From contig JBBCGJ010000001.1 in NCBI GenBank assembly GCA_037200985.1, positions 3,820,756 to 3,884,755 of the forward strand: DNA of 64,000 nucleotides, given 5' to 3'. The position numbers and the translations under genes were made by a program. Positions 1 to 9,815 of this stretch are shown here, in pieces. The notes under the pieces are model-generated. The model made no database searches, had not been told where the DNA came from, and was given only the letters and a program-made list of their open reading frames with translations. Position 1 is the first letter of the stretch. Each line of letters opens with the position of its first letter. This DNA comes from Rhizomicrobium sp. Its GTDB lineage: Bacteria > Pseudomonadota > Alphaproteobacteria > Micropepsales > Micropepsaceae.

Positions 1-198
1 GCCGCGCTGTTCGGCGCGCTGCCCCTGATGATCGGCAGCGGCACCGGATCGGAGCTGCGCCACCCGCTCGGCATCTCCATTGTCGGCGGTCTTCTGGTGA
101 GCCAGCTCCTGACCCTGTTCACCACGCCGGTGATCTACATCTATTTCGACCGGCTCGGCGGCCAGATCCGCGACTGGCGCGCGAGGCGCGCCGCATGA
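1..198 (+). CDS. RND efflux permease, C-terminal end (partial)
   Basis: This is the last 65 residues of an RND-family (AcrB/MdtB-like) inner-membrane permease; the start lies outside the window. The visible end, with [19 protein letters not shown] followed by [13 protein letters not shown], is the conserved final two membrane helices of the family and matches the same region of the next gene almost word for word. Its TGA overlaps the ATG of the next permease (ATGA), so the two are translationally coupled, as in MdtB/MdtC heteromeric pumps. The substrate cannot be told from the sequence. Confidence 0.9.
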   Translation, partial: AALFGALPLMIGSGTGSELRHPLGISIVGGLLVSQLLTLFTTPVIYIYFDRLGGQIRDWRARRAA

Positions 199-3100
199 GC
201 TTTTCCGAGACCTTCATCCGCCGGCCGATCGCCACGACGCTCTTGACCATCGGGCTGGCGCTGGCCGGCGGCGTCGCCTATTTCCTGCTGCCGGTCGAGG
301 CGCTGCCGAATATCGACGTGCCGACGATCTCGGTGACCGCGTCCCTGCCGGGCGCCAGTCCGCAGACAGTGTCGACCAGCGTGACGACGCCGCTGGAGCG
401 GCATCTGGGCGTGATCGCCGACGTCGACGAGATGACCTCGACCAGCTCGGTGGGCTCGGCCCGCATCACCCTGCAGTTCAATTCCAAGCGCAACATCGAC
501 GGCGCGGCGCGCGACGTGCAGGCGGCGATCAACGCGGCCCGCGCCGACCTACCCGCCTCGCTGCGCTCCAATCCCACCTACCGCAAGGTCAACCCGGCCG
601 ACCAGCCGATCCTGATCATGGCGCTGACCTCGGCCACGCTGTCGCCGGGGCAGATCTACGATTCCGCCTCCAACATCCTGCAGCAGAAGCTCTCCACGGT
701 GGACGGCGTCGGCCAAGTGCAGATCGCCGGCGGCTCGCTGCCCGCGGTCCGCGTCGAGCTTAATCCGCGCGCCCTGTTCAAATACGGCATCGGGCTGGAG
801 GACGTGCGCGCCGCGCTGTCGGCCGCCAACGCCAACGCGCCCAAGGGCGCGGTGGAGCAGGGCGCCCAGCGCTACCAGGTCTATGTCAACGACACCGCCA
901 CCAAGGCCGACCAGTACAAGACGCTGATCGTCGCCTACCGCAACGGCGCGGCGGTCCGGCTCTCCGACGTGGCGCAGGTGAACGACGGCGTCGAGGATGT
1001 CCGCAATATCGGCATGTCGAACAACAAGCCGGCCATCCTGGTGTTGCTGTTCCGCACGCCCGGCGCCAACATCATCCAGACCGTCGACAATGTGAAAACG
1101 ATCCTGCCGCAGCTCCAGGCCGCGCTGCCGCCGTCGATCCATCTCGACATCGCGGTCGACCGCACGGGGACGATCCACGATTCGCTGCGCGACGTGCAGC
1201 GCTCGATGATCGTGTCGATCCTGCTGGTGATGTTCGTCGTCTATCTTTTCCTGCGCGACGGGCGGGCCGCGATCATTCCCTCGATTGCCGTGCCGCTATC
1301 CCTGATCGGGACCTTCGGGGCGATGTACCTGCTCGGCTATACGCTCAACAACCTGTCGCTGATGGCGCTGACGGTCGCCACCGGATTCGTGGTGGACGAC
1401 GCCATCGTCGTGCTGGAGAACGTCTCGCGCCATATCGAAGGCGGCATGTCGCGGCTCGAGGCGACGATCGTCGGCACGCGCGAGGTCGCCTTCACCGTGC
1501 TGTCGATGAGCATATCCCTGGTCGCCGTGTTCATCCCGATCCTCCTGATGGGCGGCATCGTGGGCCGCTATTTCAACGAATTCGCCATGGTGCTGACCGT
1601 CGCGATCACCATCTCGCTGATCGTGTCTCTGACGACGACGCCGATGCTCTGCGCCATCCTCGACCTGAACCAGGTCGGCCGCGGCCGGGGTCCGTTGCTG
1701 CGTCTTTCGGAGCGCGCTTTCAACGCGGCGCACGATTTCTACGCCCGCACGCTTTCGGCCGCCTTGCGGATTCCGGGCTGGATCGCGCTGATCCTGCTGG
1801 CCACGATCCTGGCCAATATCGTCCTCTACTACTACGTGCCCAAAGGATTCTTCCCCAACGAGGACACCGGCCAGGCGTTCGGCTCGATCCGCGCCGGCCC
1901 GTCGATCTCGTTCCAACTCATGAAGCAGAAATTCGCCCAGTTCATGAAGATCGTGAGCGAGGACCCTGCGGTCCAGACCGTCACCGGCACGATCGGCGGC
2001 GGCGGCGGCGGACCGCGCGGCGGCGCCACGAACACCGGCAGCGTCTTCGTCCAGCTGAAGCCGCTGGCCGAGCGCGGCGGGCTGACGACGGATCAGGTGG
2101 TCGACCGCATCACGCCCAAATTTGCCGCGGTCACCGGAGCGCGGCTGTTCATAACCGGCGGGCGCGACGTGCGCGTCGGGGGGCGGCAGAGCAGCGGGTC
2201 CTATCAGTACACGGTCACCGCCGACACGCTCGAAGAGCTCGAGCAATGGCTGCCCAAGATCACCGATGCGTTCAACGACATGCCCGAGATCGACCAGGTC
2301 AATTCCGACCGCGGCGACCAGGGGCTCGAAGTCGCGCTCAAGATCGACCGCGCCACCGCGGCCCGGCTCGGCGTCAGCACCACGCAGATCGACAACACGC
2401 TCTACGACGCCTTCGGCCAGCGTCAGGTGTCGACGATCTATGAGGATCTGAACCAGTATCATGTGGTCATGGAGGTGGCGCCGGAGTTCTGGCAGAGCCC
2501 CGAGACGCTCAAGGACATCTACATCAGCACCTCCGGCGGCTCGATCAGCGGCACCCAGGCGTCCGGCGCGGTCGCCGGCACGACCGTCATAGCGCCCGCG
2601 GCCGGCGCGTCGTCGACGGCGACCGCGGGGCCGAGCGCCGCCGACGTCGCGGCCGACCTGGTGCGCAATCAGCAGGCCAATGCGCTGGTCAACAGCGCGC
2701 GGGGCGGGGCGTCGACCGGCGCCTCGGTCTCGACGCGGCAGGAGACGATGATCCCGCTATCGGCGGTGGCGAGCTTCGGGCCGTCATCGGCGCCGCTCGG
2801 CATCAACCACCAGGGACCTTTCGTGGTCACGACCTTCTCCTTCGAACTCGCCAAGGGCGTGTCGCTCGGCCAGGCGACGATCGCGATCCAGAAGAAGATG
2901 GCGGAGATCAAAGTGCCGGTCTCGATCCAGGGCATGTTCGCCGGCACTGCCAAGGCGTTCACCGACTCGATCAACAGTCAGCCGATCCTGATCCTCTCCG
3001 CGCTGATCACGATCTATATCGTGCTGGGAGTGCTCTATGAGAGCTATGTGCATCCCTTGACGATCCTCTCGACGCTGCCTTCGGCGGGCGTCGGCGCCGT

Positions 3101-3536
3101 GCTGGCGCTGTTTCTGTTCCATGTCGAGTTCAGCCTGATCGCGATGATCGGCGTCATCCTCCTGATCGGCATCGTGAAGAAGAACGCGATCATGATGATC
3201 GATTTCGCGATCCAGGCAGAACGGCACGAAGGCCTCAGTCCGCGCGACGCGATCTACAAGGCGTGCCTGCTGCGCTTCCGCCCCATCATGATGACGAGCT
3301 TTGCCGCGATCCTGGGCGCGCTGCCGCTCGCCTTCGGCTTCGGCACCGGCGCGGAGCTGCGCCAGCCGCTCGGCATTTCGATCGTCGGCGGATTGCTGCT
3401 GAGCCAGATCCTGACGCTCTACACGACGCCCGTGGTCTATCTCTACCTCGACCGCTTCCGGCGCTGGTGCAAGGTGTACTGGGAGCGGTTCTACGCCTGG
3501 CTGCTGGGCGAAACGCCGCCCGCCCCGGCGAAGTAG
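195..3536 (+). CDS. RND multidrug efflux permease (MdtC-like)
   Basis: Proton-driven efflux pump subunit of the HAE1 RND family, 1113 residues. It starts with the typical [20 protein letters not shown] first helix. The TM4 aspartate pair is present (Asp401-Asp402 in [13 protein letters not shown]), and the TM10 lysine region reads [15 protein letters not shown]. It is coupled by a 4-base overlap to the permease before it, suggesting a mixed trimer. It is longer than the usual ~1030-1050 residues because of an Ala/Gly/Ser/Thr-rich, low-complexity insertion at about residues 780-850 in the second periplasmic part. The family call is firm; the substrate is unknown. Confidence 0.93.
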   Translation: MSFSETFIRRPIATTLLTIGLALAGGVAYFLLPVEALPNIDVPTISVTASLPGASPQTVSTSVTTPLERHLGVIADVDEMTSTSSVGSARITLQFNSKRNIDGAARDVQAAINAARADLPASLRSNPTYRKVNPADQPILIMALTSATLSPGQIYDSASNILQQKLSTVDGVGQVQIAGGSLPAVRVELNPRALFKYGIGLEDVRAALSAANANAPKGAVEQGAQRYQVYVNDTATKADQYKTLIVAYRNGAAVRLSDVAQVNDGVEDVRNIGMSNNKPAILVLLFRTPGANIIQTVDNVKTILPQLQAALPPSIHLDIAVDRTGTIHDSLRDVQRSMIVSILLVMFVVYLFLRDGRAAIIPSIAVPLSLIGTFGAMYLLGYTLNNLSLMALTVATGFVVDDAIVVLENVSRHIEGGMSRLEATIVGTREVAFTVLSMSISLVAVFIPILLMGGIVGRYFNEFAMVLTVAITISLIVSLTTTPMLCAILDLNQVGRGRGPLLRLSERAFNAAHDFYARTLSAALRIPGWIALILLATILANIVLYYYVPKGFFPNEDTGQAFGSIRAGPSISFQLMKQKFAQFMKIVSEDPAVQTVTGTIGGGGGGPRGGATNTGSVFVQLKPLAERGGLTTDQVVDRITPKFAAVTGARLFITGGRDVRVGGRQSSGSYQYTVTADTLEELEQWLPKITDAFNDMPEIDQVNSDRGDQGLEVALKIDRATAARLGVSTTQIDNTLYDAFGQRQVSTIYEDLNQYHVVMEVAPEFWQSPETLKDIYISTSGGSISGTQASGAVAGTTVIAPAAGASSTATAGPSAADVAADLVRNQQANALVNSARGGASTGASVSTRQETMIPLSAVASFGPSSAPLGINHQGPFVVTTFSFELAKGVSLGQATIAIQKKMAEIKVPVSIQGMFAGTAKAFTDSINSQPILILSALITIYIVLGVLYESYVHPLTILSTLPSAGVGAVLALFLFHVEFSLIAMIGVILLIGIVKKNAIMMIDFAIQAERHEGLSPRDAIYKACLLRFRPIMMTSFAAILGALPLAFGFGTGAELRQPLGISIVGGLLLSQILTLYTTPVVYLYLDRFRRWCKVYWERFYAWLLGETPPAPAK

Positions 3537-3539
3537 TCC

Positions 3540-4259
3540 CTACAGATTCGGCAGGTTTTCGGTGTCCGGCGCGCCGTTGCGGATTTCGGCGTTGCGGTGC
3601 TGACGGTAGAGGCTGCGGGTCGTGGCGTAGAGGTCGACCGACGTCCGCTCGATCTGGTCCAGATTGTCGACATTCCGCGCCCGAAGATCGACGATCTCGG
3701 CGCTGCCGCGGATGATCGAATAAAGGGTCGAGTTGTTCCACTTCAGGTAGGTGAAGGGATCCATCGCGATATCGCCGCCGATGCCGACGACGTCGCGCGG
3801 ATTGCTGGGGCCGGCGAGCGGCAGCACCAGATAGGGGCCTTCGCCGGCACCCCACACGGCCAGCGTCTGGCCGAAATCCTCGTCATGGCCGGGGATACCG
3901 ATCTTGGCGGCGACGTCGATCAGTCCGCCCAGGCCTATTGTGGAATTGACCACGGCGCGGCCGAGCGTCTCTCCGCCGCGGGTCGTCTCACCTTGCAACA
4001 GGTCGTTGGCGAAGATGACCGGCGAGTCCAGGTTGGACAGGATGTTGTGGATGCCGTCGCGGGCGATGCCGGGCACTACCGTGTTGTAAGCGACGGCAAC
4101 CGGACGGGCGACCGCGTGATCGAGCTTCTGGTCCAGGTCGAAAATCTGGCGGTTGGTCTGTTCATAGGGGTCGTTCTGGCCGCTCGGATCGGTGGTCGCG
4201 CAACCCGACAGCGCGGCCGCCAGCGACAGAACCGCCAAGGAAGATACAATTCGCCTCAT
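3540..4259 (-). CDS. mlaA: MlaA (VacJ) family outer-membrane lipoprotein
   Basis: Phospholipid-retrograde-transport lipoprotein of the outer membrane (Mla pathway), 239 residues from the ATG at 4259. A signal peptide ends in the lipobox LSGC, followed by the family's NDPYEQTNRQIFDLD region and the RDGIHNILSNLDSPVIFANDLLQG segment. VVNSTIGLGGLIDVA and LAVWGAGEGPYLVLPLAGPSNPRDVVG are also diagnostic. An upstream in-frame ATG at 4277 would put extra residues before the signal peptide, so the later start is preferred. It stands alone here, convergent with the RND operon; no mlaBCDEF genes are nearby. Confidence 0.92.
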   Translation of the reverse strand: MRRIVSSLAVLSLAAALSGCATTDPSGQNDPYEQTNRQIFDLDQKLDHAVARPVAVAYNTVVPGIARDGIHNILSNLDSPVIFANDLLQGETTRGGETLGRAVVNSTIGLGGLIDVAAKIGIPGHDEDFGQTLAVWGAGEGPYLVLPLAGPSNPRDVVGIGGDIAMDPFTYLKWNNSTLYSIIRGSAEIVDLRARNVDNLDQIERTSVDLYATTRSLYRQHRNAEIRNGAPDTENLPNL

Positions 4260-4377
4260 TGCCCCACACCCGCGCATTTGCAGAATCGATCCGGTTCCAA
4301 ATATAACTCAGGATATAGGGATTGGTGCCCCCGGGGGGCAAGGGGCCGCGACAAAGCGCCAAATTCGGCATTTTTGT

Positions 4378-5175
4378 TCAAATGCCACCGAACCACTGGT
4401 AGCCCTGATCCTCCCAATACCCGCCCTTGCCACCGCCGATACGGTCGTAGCTCGCCACCAGATCGATCCGTTGCACATATTTGGCCATTTTATAGCCAAG
4501 CTGCCGCTCCGCGCGGACCCGGATCGGGGCGCCGTTCTCGACCGGCAGCGGCTTGCCGTTCAATTCATAGGCAAGGATCGTCTGTGGATGGGTCGCTTCG
4601 AGCAGGTCGAGACTCTCGTAGTAGAACGGAGGGAGAATGAGATTGCCCTGGGCGTCGACATCCTCAGACCCCATCGGATCGGCGCAATAGAACACGACAT
4701 AGCGTGCCTCCGGCGTCGGCTTCGCCAAGGCCAGGATGGCGGCAAGCGGGGCCCCCGTCCATTCCCCGATACAGCTCCAGCCTTCGACGCAATCGTGGCG
4801 TGTGATCTGGGTCCGCGGCGGGAATTTGCGGATGTCGGCGAGCGACAGCTTGAGCGGGTTCTCGACCAGGCCGCCGACGGGGATGATCCAGTCCTTGAAG
4901 CCCTGGGAAGCATGGATGTTGTAGTCGTTGGTGTTCGGGTTGAGCGTGCCGTTGGGACGGAACACCGGCGCGATGTCGGCCTTGGTGAACTCCGGCGCCA
5001 GCGCGTGGCTGCCGGCGAACAGGCGCATGGCGACCCGTGTCAGATTCTCGACTTCGCCTAGGAGGTTTACCGCCCAGGGCGCATCGGCGATGCCGGTGCA
5101 ACCAGCGAGCGCCAGCGTGGTCAGTCCGGCCGCGCCGTGCGCGAGGAAGCCGCGGCGCGAGGCGCGCTCAGACAT
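4378..5175 (-). CDS. Molybdopterin-dependent oxidoreductase, sulfite-oxidase fold (MsrP-like)
   Basis: Periplasmic molybdenum-cofactor enzyme of the sulfite oxidase/YedY superfamily, 265 residues. The N-terminus has a twin-arginine motif (SRRGFLAHG) followed by a hydrophobic stretch and LAGC, so it may be a Tat-exported lipoprotein. The core shows TRHDCVEGWSCIGEWTG with the likely Mo-ligating cysteine, then GSEDVD, AYELNGKPLPVENGAPIRV and the QLGYKMAKYVQRI region. It overlaps by 8 bases the membrane cytochrome b gene upstream, the arrangement of an MsrPQ-like or dedicated electron-supply pair. The exact substrate (methionine sulfoxide, sulfite or other) is not shown. Confidence 0.85.
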   Translation of the reverse strand: MSERASRRGFLAHGAAGLTTLALAGCTGIADAPWAVNLLGEVENLTRVAMRLFAGSHALAPEFTKADIAPVFRPNGTLNPNTNDYNIHASQGFKDWIIPVGGLVENPLKLSLADIRKFPPRTQITRHDCVEGWSCIGEWTGAPLAAILALAKPTPEARYVVFYCADPMGSEDVDAQGNLILPPFYYESLDLLEATHPQTILAYELNGKPLPVENGAPIRVRAERQLGYKMAKYVQRIDLVASYDRIGGGKGGYWEDQGYQWFGGI

Positions 5176-6076
5176 CGGCCTTCTCCTTCTCAATGGCGAA
5201 GTAGCCGGTGATCATGGAGCGCAGTCCGTTGAGCGGAGCCGATGCGATCAGCGCCGCCATGTGGACGAAGAAGAAGCCGAGGAACGAGAACGCGACGATG
5301 AAATGGATGGTGCGCGCGCTCTGCCGTCCGCCGAACGCCCAAAGCAGGGAGGGAAAGGCGCTGTCCATCGTCGGCGACATGGTGAGGCCGGTGAGCACGA
5401 TCAGCGGCCCCAGTACGCACAGAACGAAGAAATAGCTCAGGCGCTGAAGGCTGTTGTAGTGCTTGGCCGCCTCGCCTTTGGGAAATTGCAGCTTGGCGTG
5501 GGTGACGATGTCGTGCGGCAGGTCCGTGAAGTCCTTTTTTGTCGGCAGCAAGTCCTTGGCGAAATGGCCGCTCCAGAAGGCATAGGCGAAATAGGCGAGG
5601 GCGTTGAACAGCAGCAGCCAGGCGAAGGCGAAATGCCAGAGCCGGCCGAGCGTCAGGCTCGGCGAGGCGCTCGGGATCGTCGCCCAGGCCGGGAAGCCGC
5701 GCACCGTCCTGACGCCGTCGCTGTCCGACACGCCGAAGATGCCGTCGGTGTCGAAAGTCCACGGCCCGATCTTCGTCACGCCCCGGTAATTGTCGTCGGT
5801 GCCCTGGGCCGTCATCGACAGGATGGGGCGGTCGAAGTGGGATGTTATTCCCCAATAGAGCGCGGGATGGGCGTTGAAGATCTGCAGGCCCGTCATCAGC
5901 ATGACCAGCATGCATGCGGCGTTGATCCAATGCAGCGCGCGCACGGCAATCGTGTGCCGGTAGAACAGATAGGTCGGTTTGCGCGGGCCGCGCGGGGCTA
6001 GGCGCAAAGCGGCGCGGATGCGGTCGATCGCCTCGCCCATCTTCCGCTGCGGCAGGGATTGGATTGCGTTCGTCAT
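5168..6076 (-). CDS. Cytochrome b561-type membrane subunit
   Basis: Di-heme cytochrome b-like integral membrane protein, 302 residues, expected to pass quinol electrons to the periplasmic molybdoenzyme encoded next. Several hydrophobic helices carry likely heme-ligating histidines: HTIAVRALHWINAACMLVMLMTG, LTLGRLWHFAFAWLLLFNALAYF, LSYFFVLCVLGPLIVLTG and HFIVAFSFLGFFFVHMAAL. The ATG at 6076 is chosen because earlier in-frame codons run antisense through the hydrolase gene. The overlap with the downstream molybdoenzyme indicates co-translation. Confidence 0.85.
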   Translation of the reverse strand: MTNAIQSLPQRKMGEAIDRIRAALRLAPRGPRKPTYLFYRHTIAVRALHWINAACMLVMLMTGLQIFNAHPALYWGITSHFDRPILSMTAQGTDDNYRGVTKIGPWTFDTDGIFGVSDSDGVRTVRGFPAWATIPSASPSLTLGRLWHFAFAWLLLFNALAYFAYAFWSGHFAKDLLPTKKDFTDLPHDIVTHAKLQFPKGEAAKHYNSLQRLSYFFVLCVLGPLIVLTGLTMSPTMDSAFPSLLWAFGGRQSARTIHFIVAFSFLGFFFVHMAALIASAPLNGLRSMITGYFAIEKEKADV

Positions 6077-6208
6077 GCCTGACCACGATTTGGCAGCCCG
6101 CACCATAGCAGGCCCATGGATCGATTTCGCCGCAGTTGCCGCTTTCGTTACAGACCTCCAATATCGCCGCGCGGTCCGCAAAGAGGCCGGCAGTTCAGGG
6201 AGTTCGCC

Positions 6209-6970
6209 ATGGCCAAGCTCAGCCGCGACGGCGTCGAAATCTTCTACGAAACGCACGGTGAAGGTCCGGCGATCCTGTTGACCCATGGCTATTCGGCCAC
6301 CTGCGACATGTGGCGCGGCCAGATCGCAGTTCTGTCCAAGACGCGCAAGCTTGTGCTGTGGGATATGCGCGGCCACGGCCGCAGCGACTATCCGGCGGCC
6401 CAGTCCGAATACAGCGAAGAGAAGACGGTCGCCGACATGGCGGCGCTGCTCGATGCGGTCGGCGCGCGGCAGGCGGTCATCGGCGGGCTGTCGCTCGGCG
6501 GCTACATGTCGCTTGCCTTTCATGCCACGCATCCGGAGCGCGTGAAGGCGCTGCTGATCGTCGATACCGGCCCCGGCTACAGGAAAGACGATGCGCGCGA
6601 CGGCTGGAATCGCAACGCGCTCAAGACGGCCGAGCGCTACGAGAAGGACGGTCTTGGGCTTCTGAGTGGTGGCAGCGCCGAACGCCGGACGGCGCGGCAT
6701 CGCGACGCCACGGGCCTTGCACGCGCCGCGCGCGGCATGCTCACGCAGAAGGATGCGCGGGTGATCGAATCCTTGCCCGGGATCGCGGTGCCGTCCATCG
6801 TGATCGTCGGCGAAAACGACACGCCGTTTCTTGCCGCGTCGGACTATATGGCGGCGAAGATTCCGGGCGCGCGGAAGGCGGTGATCCCGAATGCCGGCCA
6901 TGCCGCGAACATCGACAATCCGGAAGCGTTCAACACCGTCGTGGAAACATTTCTCGCCGAAATCAGCTAG
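6209..6970 (+). CDS. Alpha/beta hydrolase
   Basis: Alpha/beta-fold hydrolase of 253 residues. It shows the oxyanion LTHGYSA, the WDMRGHGRSDYP strand, the nucleophile elbow GGLSLGGYMS (Ser), and the late histidine in NAGHAANIDNPEAF. The start at 6209 has an AGGGAG Shine-Dalgarno about 6 bases upstream; the earlier in-frame ATG at 6116 gives an Arg/Pro-rich leader unlike the family. Eleven bases separate it from the downstream SDR gene, so both are probably one transcript. Substrate unknown. Confidence 0.88.
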   Translation: MAKLSRDGVEIFYETHGEGPAILLTHGYSATCDMWRGQIAVLSKTRKLVLWDMRGHGRSDYPAAQSEYSEEKTVADMAALLDAVGARQAVIGGLSLGGYMSLAFHATHPERVKALLIVDTGPGYRKDDARDGWNRNALKTAERYEKDGLGLLSGGSAERRTARHRDATGLARAARGMLTQKDARVIESLPGIAVPSIVIVGENDTPFLAASDYMAAKIPGARKAVIPNAGHAANIDNPEAFNTVVETFLAEIS

Positions 6971-6981
6971 GAGCACATCGC

Positions 6982-7765
6982 ATGGCAGATCGCGTCAAAG
7001 GCAAGGTTGCCCTCGTCACCGGGGGAGCCAGCGGCATCGGTCGCGCGAGCGCATTGCTGCTCGCCAAGGAAGGCGCGAAGGTCGCCGTCACCGACATCCA
7101 GGACGACCAGGGCAAAGACGTCGCGCGCGATCCAGGAGGCGGGCGGCGAGGCGATCTATCTCCACCACGACGTCGCCAGCGAAGATGCCTGGGAAAGCGT
7201 CGTCGGCGCGGTCAAGGAGGCGTTCGGCCGGCTCGACATCCTGGTCAACAATGCGGGCATCGCCATTGCCGGCTCGGTGCTGACGATGACGCTGGCCGAT
7301 TGGCGACGGCAGGCCGCGATCAATCTCGACGGCGTGTTCCTGGGCGTGAAGCATTCCCTGCCGCTGCTGCGCGCGAGCGGCGGCGGGTCCATCATCAACA
7401 TCTCCTCGCTGGCGGGCCTCAAGGGATCGCCGACGCTGGCCGGCTATTGCGCCACCAAGGGCGGCGTGCGGCTGTTCACCAAGGCGGTGGCGATGGAATG
7501 CGGCGCGGCGCGCGACAATGTCCGGGTGAATTCGGTTCATCCCGGCATCATCGAAACCCCGATCTGGGCCGGCATCGTGCCTGGCGCGGACGCGCCCGGC
7601 GCCAATGCGCCGAACCTCGACCAGATTGCGGAGATGGCCGTACCGATCGGCAAGAAAGGCGTGCCGGATGATATCGCCCAGGGCGTGCTCTATCTCGCCA
7701 GCGACGAGTCGCGCTACGTGACGGGAAGCGAACTTATTATCGACGGCGGGATGTCGACGCGTTAG
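6982..7765 (+). pseudogene. SDR-family oxidoreductase with a frameshift
   Basis: Short-chain dehydrogenase/reductase. The reading frame starting at 6982 carries the cofactor site VTGGASGIGRAS and runs to GKDVAR. The rest (IQEAGGEAIYLHHDV, LVNNAGIAIAG, catalytic IINISSLAGL...YCATKGG, C-terminal SELIIDGGMSTR) lies one base over in another frame. The shift falls at about 7122-7132 inside GCGCGCG; restoring one lost CG dinucleotide would give DVARAIQEAGGEA, a normal SDR sequence. Either a genuine recent frameshift or a read error in a GC repeat. Without the shift it would be an intact protein of about 260 residues, with all catalytic residues (Ser, Tyr, Lys) present. Confidence 0.75.
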
Positions 7766-7839
7766 CGCCGCAAAACGTCCGGCCGTGGTCGCCCGACGGT
7801 CGACGGCGTTCGGATGGCGCGGTAGAAGTCGGCCGTCGC

Positions 7840-7917
7840 AGTGGGGCTCACGGCAACCTATCTCTATAATTTGGCCCCGTTCTGGAAGGGCTGGGCGACC
7901 CATCTGATCGGGCATTG
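7840..7917 (+). other. Short orphan coding-like stretch in intergenic DNA
   Basis: The gap 7766-8037 contains a short frame reading AVGLTATYLYNLAPFWKGW...IGH before a stop at 7915-7917, with no plausible start upstream (a TAG closes the frame just before). It has the composition of a membrane-protein tail and could be the last scrap of a deleted gene. I do not recognise the family, and chance is possible. Confidence 0.2.
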
Positions 7918-7959
7918 AGGCTCCGACCCTCTTTTCCGACCGAGCGGTGTTCGAAAAAC

Positions 7960-7974
7960 TGATACCGGTTACCA
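7960..7974 (+). promoter_or_regulatory. Candidate LacI-family operator upstream of uronate operon
   Basis: TGATACCGGTTACCA resembles the palindromic TGGTAACCGGTTACCA-type operators of LacI/GntR-type sugar regulators. The right half-site GGTTACCA is complete and the left half lacks one A. It lies 64 bases before the first start codon of the uronate operon, where a sugar-acid repressor would be expected. No LacI gene is in the window, so the regulator must be elsewhere. Confidence 0.4.
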
Positions 7975-8037
7975 TGCTCGAAATATGGTGCGGGGGCTGG
8001 CAATGTGCCGGCCGCTTGCACGCATCGAGGGACGGAA

Positions 8038-8712
8038 ATGGCCAGAGACCGGCTGAAAGTGCTGACCGCCATCATCGACCAAGGCGTTATCCCGGTCTTC
8101 TATCATCCCGATGTCGAGGTCTGCTCCAAGGTCATCCAGGCCTGCGCCAATGGCGGCGCCAAATGCACCGAGTTCACGAACCGCGGCGACTTCGCGGCGC
8201 ACGTGTTTCTGGAGGTGACGCGGCACTTCGCCAAGGCGGATGATAGCGTTATCATGGGCGTAGGCTCCGTGGTCGACGCCCCGACCGCCGGCCTCTTCAT
8301 CGCCAATGGAGCGAATTTCGTCGTGGGACCGATGACCAATCCGGAGGTGGCGCGGCTGTGCAACCGGCGCGGCATTCCCTACAGCCCCGGCTGCGGCAGC
8401 GCGACGGAAATTTCCGAGGCGCAGGAGCTCGGCTGCGAGATCGTGAAGGTCTTTCCGGGCGAAAGCGTCGGCGGGCCCGCCTTCGTCAAGGCGGTGCTCG
8501 GCCCGATGCCCTGGACCAAGATCATGCCGACCGGCGGGGTCGATGCGACCGAGGCGTCGTTGCGCGAATGGTTCGGCGCCGGAATCGTCGCGGCGGGTAT
8601 CGGCTCGAATCTCATCTCCAAGAAGCTGCTCGACGCCAAGGATTATGACGGCATCGAAAAGAAGGTTCGCGACACCGTGCGTCTGATCAAAGAAATCCGT
8701 GGAAGCAAGTAA
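8038..8712 (+). CDS. eda: 2-keto-3-deoxy-6-phosphogluconate aldolase
   Basis: KDPG aldolase-family enzyme (224 residues), cleaving KDPG to pyruvate and glyceraldehyde 3-phosphate. Motifs: GVIPVFYHPD at the N-terminus, the Schiff-base lysine in CEIVKVFPGE, PYSPGCGSATEIS, and the phosphate-binding IMPTGGVDATEASLREWFGAGIVAAGIGS. Start chosen at 8038, with GAGGGA just upstream; an in-frame ATG at 8005 would add a leader unlike the family. First gene of a five-gene operon: its stop overlaps the next start by one base (TAATG). Confidence 0.9.
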   Translation: MARDRLKVLTAIIDQGVIPVFYHPDVEVCSKVIQACANGGAKCTEFTNRGDFAAHVFLEVTRHFAKADDSVIMGVGSVVDAPTAGLFIANGANFVVGPMTNPEVARLCNRRGIPYSPGCGSATEISEAQELGCEIVKVFPGESVGGPAFVKAVLGPMPWTKIMPTGGVDATEASLREWFGAGIVAAGIGSNLISKKLLDAKDYDGIEKKVRDTVRLIKEIRGSK

Positions 8713-9815
8713 TGACCGACATCCTGAACATCCGTCCCGCGGCGGACTGCAAATGGGACTGCGTCTCCTTCGGCGAGGTGATGCTGCGCTTCGATCCGGG
8801 CTTCGGCCGCGTGCGCAACAGCCGGCAATTCGCCGTATGGGAGGGCGGCGGCGAGTACAATGTCGCCCGCGCCATGCGCAAGTGCTGGGGCAAACGTGCC
8901 GCGGTGGTGACCGCGCTGCCCATCAACGATCTGGGATGGCTGGTCGAGGATTTCATCCAGCAGGGCGGCGTGGACATGCGCCACGTCATCTGGCGCGAGC
9001 ATGACGGCATCGGCCGCAACACCCGCGTCGGGCTCAACTTCACCGAGAAAGGTTTCGGCATCCGCGCCGCGCTGGGCTGCTCCGACCGCGCGAACTCGGC
9101 CGCTTCGCAGATCAGGCCCGGCGAAGTAAACTGGGAAAAGATCTTCGGCGAGGAGGGCGTGCGCTGGTTCCACACCGGCGGGATTTTCGCGGCGCTGGCG
9201 CCCAACACGTCCGAGGCGGTGATCGAGGCGGTCGAGGCCGCACGCAAGCATGGCACGATCGTCTCCTACGACCTCAACTACCGCGCCTCGCTATGGAAGA
9301 GCCAGGGCGGACAGGACGGCGCGCGTAAGATCAACCGCCACATCGCGAAATATGTCGACGTGATGCTCGGCAACGAAGAGGATTTCACCGCCTGCCTGGG
9401 CTTCGAGGTCGAAGGCATGGACGAGCACATCTCCGCCATCGACCCGGCGAATTTCAAGAAGATGATCCTGACGGCGGTTAAGGAATATCCAAACTTCAAG
9501 GTCGCGGCGACGACGCTGCGCAACGCCAAGACCGCCACCTTCAACGACTGGTCGGCGATCCTCTATGCCGGCGGTGAATTCCATCAGTCGATGATGCGCG
9601 AGAATTTGGAGATCTACGATCGCGTCGGCGGCGGCGACGGGTTCGCCTCCGGCCTCGCCTATGGCTTCCTCGAAGGCAAGGGGCCGCAGGCGGCGGTGGA
9701 ATATGGCGCGGCGCATGGCGCGCTCGCCATGACCACGCCGGGCGATACCTCGATGGTCAACGCCAGGGAGGTCGAAGCGGTGATGAAGGGCAAGGGCGCC
9801 CGAGTTATCCGCTGA
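8712..9815 (+). CDS. kdgK: PfkB-family sugar kinase, probable 2-keto-3-deoxygluconate kinase
   Basis: Ribokinase/PfkB-family kinase of 367 residues, on context phosphorylating 2-keto-3-deoxygluconate to KDPG. N-terminal region FGEVMLRFDPGFGRVRNSRQFAVWEGGGEYNVA is the substrate-binding part of this family; the C-terminal ATP/anion-hole signature is DRVGGGDGFASGLAYGF with the catalytic aspartate. It sits between Eda, which uses its product, and UxaC, and overlaps both neighbours by one base, so translation is coupled. It is somewhat longer than typical KdgK (~310-345 residues). Confidence 0.85.
   Translation: MTDILNIRPAADCKWDCVSFGEVMLRFDPGFGRVRNSRQFAVWEGGGEYNVARAMRKCWGKRAAVVTALPINDLGWLVEDFIQQGGVDMRHVIWREHDGIGRNTRVGLNFTEKGFGIRAALGCSDRANSAASQIRPGEVNWEKIFGEEGVRWFHTGGIFAALAPNTSEAVIEAVEAARKHGTIVSYDLNYRASLWKSQGGQDGARKINRHIAKYVDVMLGNEEDFTACLGFEVEGMDEHISAIDPANFKKMILTAVKEYPNFKVAATTLRNAKTATFNDWSAILYAGGEFHQSMMRENLEIYDRVGGGDGFASGLAYGFLEGKGPQAAVEYGAAHGALAMTTPGDTSMVNAREVEAVMKGKGARVIR

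Noticed and set aside
6077..6976. Upstream extension of the cytochrome b frame to 602 residues
   Set aside because: The extra part is antisense to the alpha/beta hydrolase and has no cytochrome features; the family-like start is at 6076.
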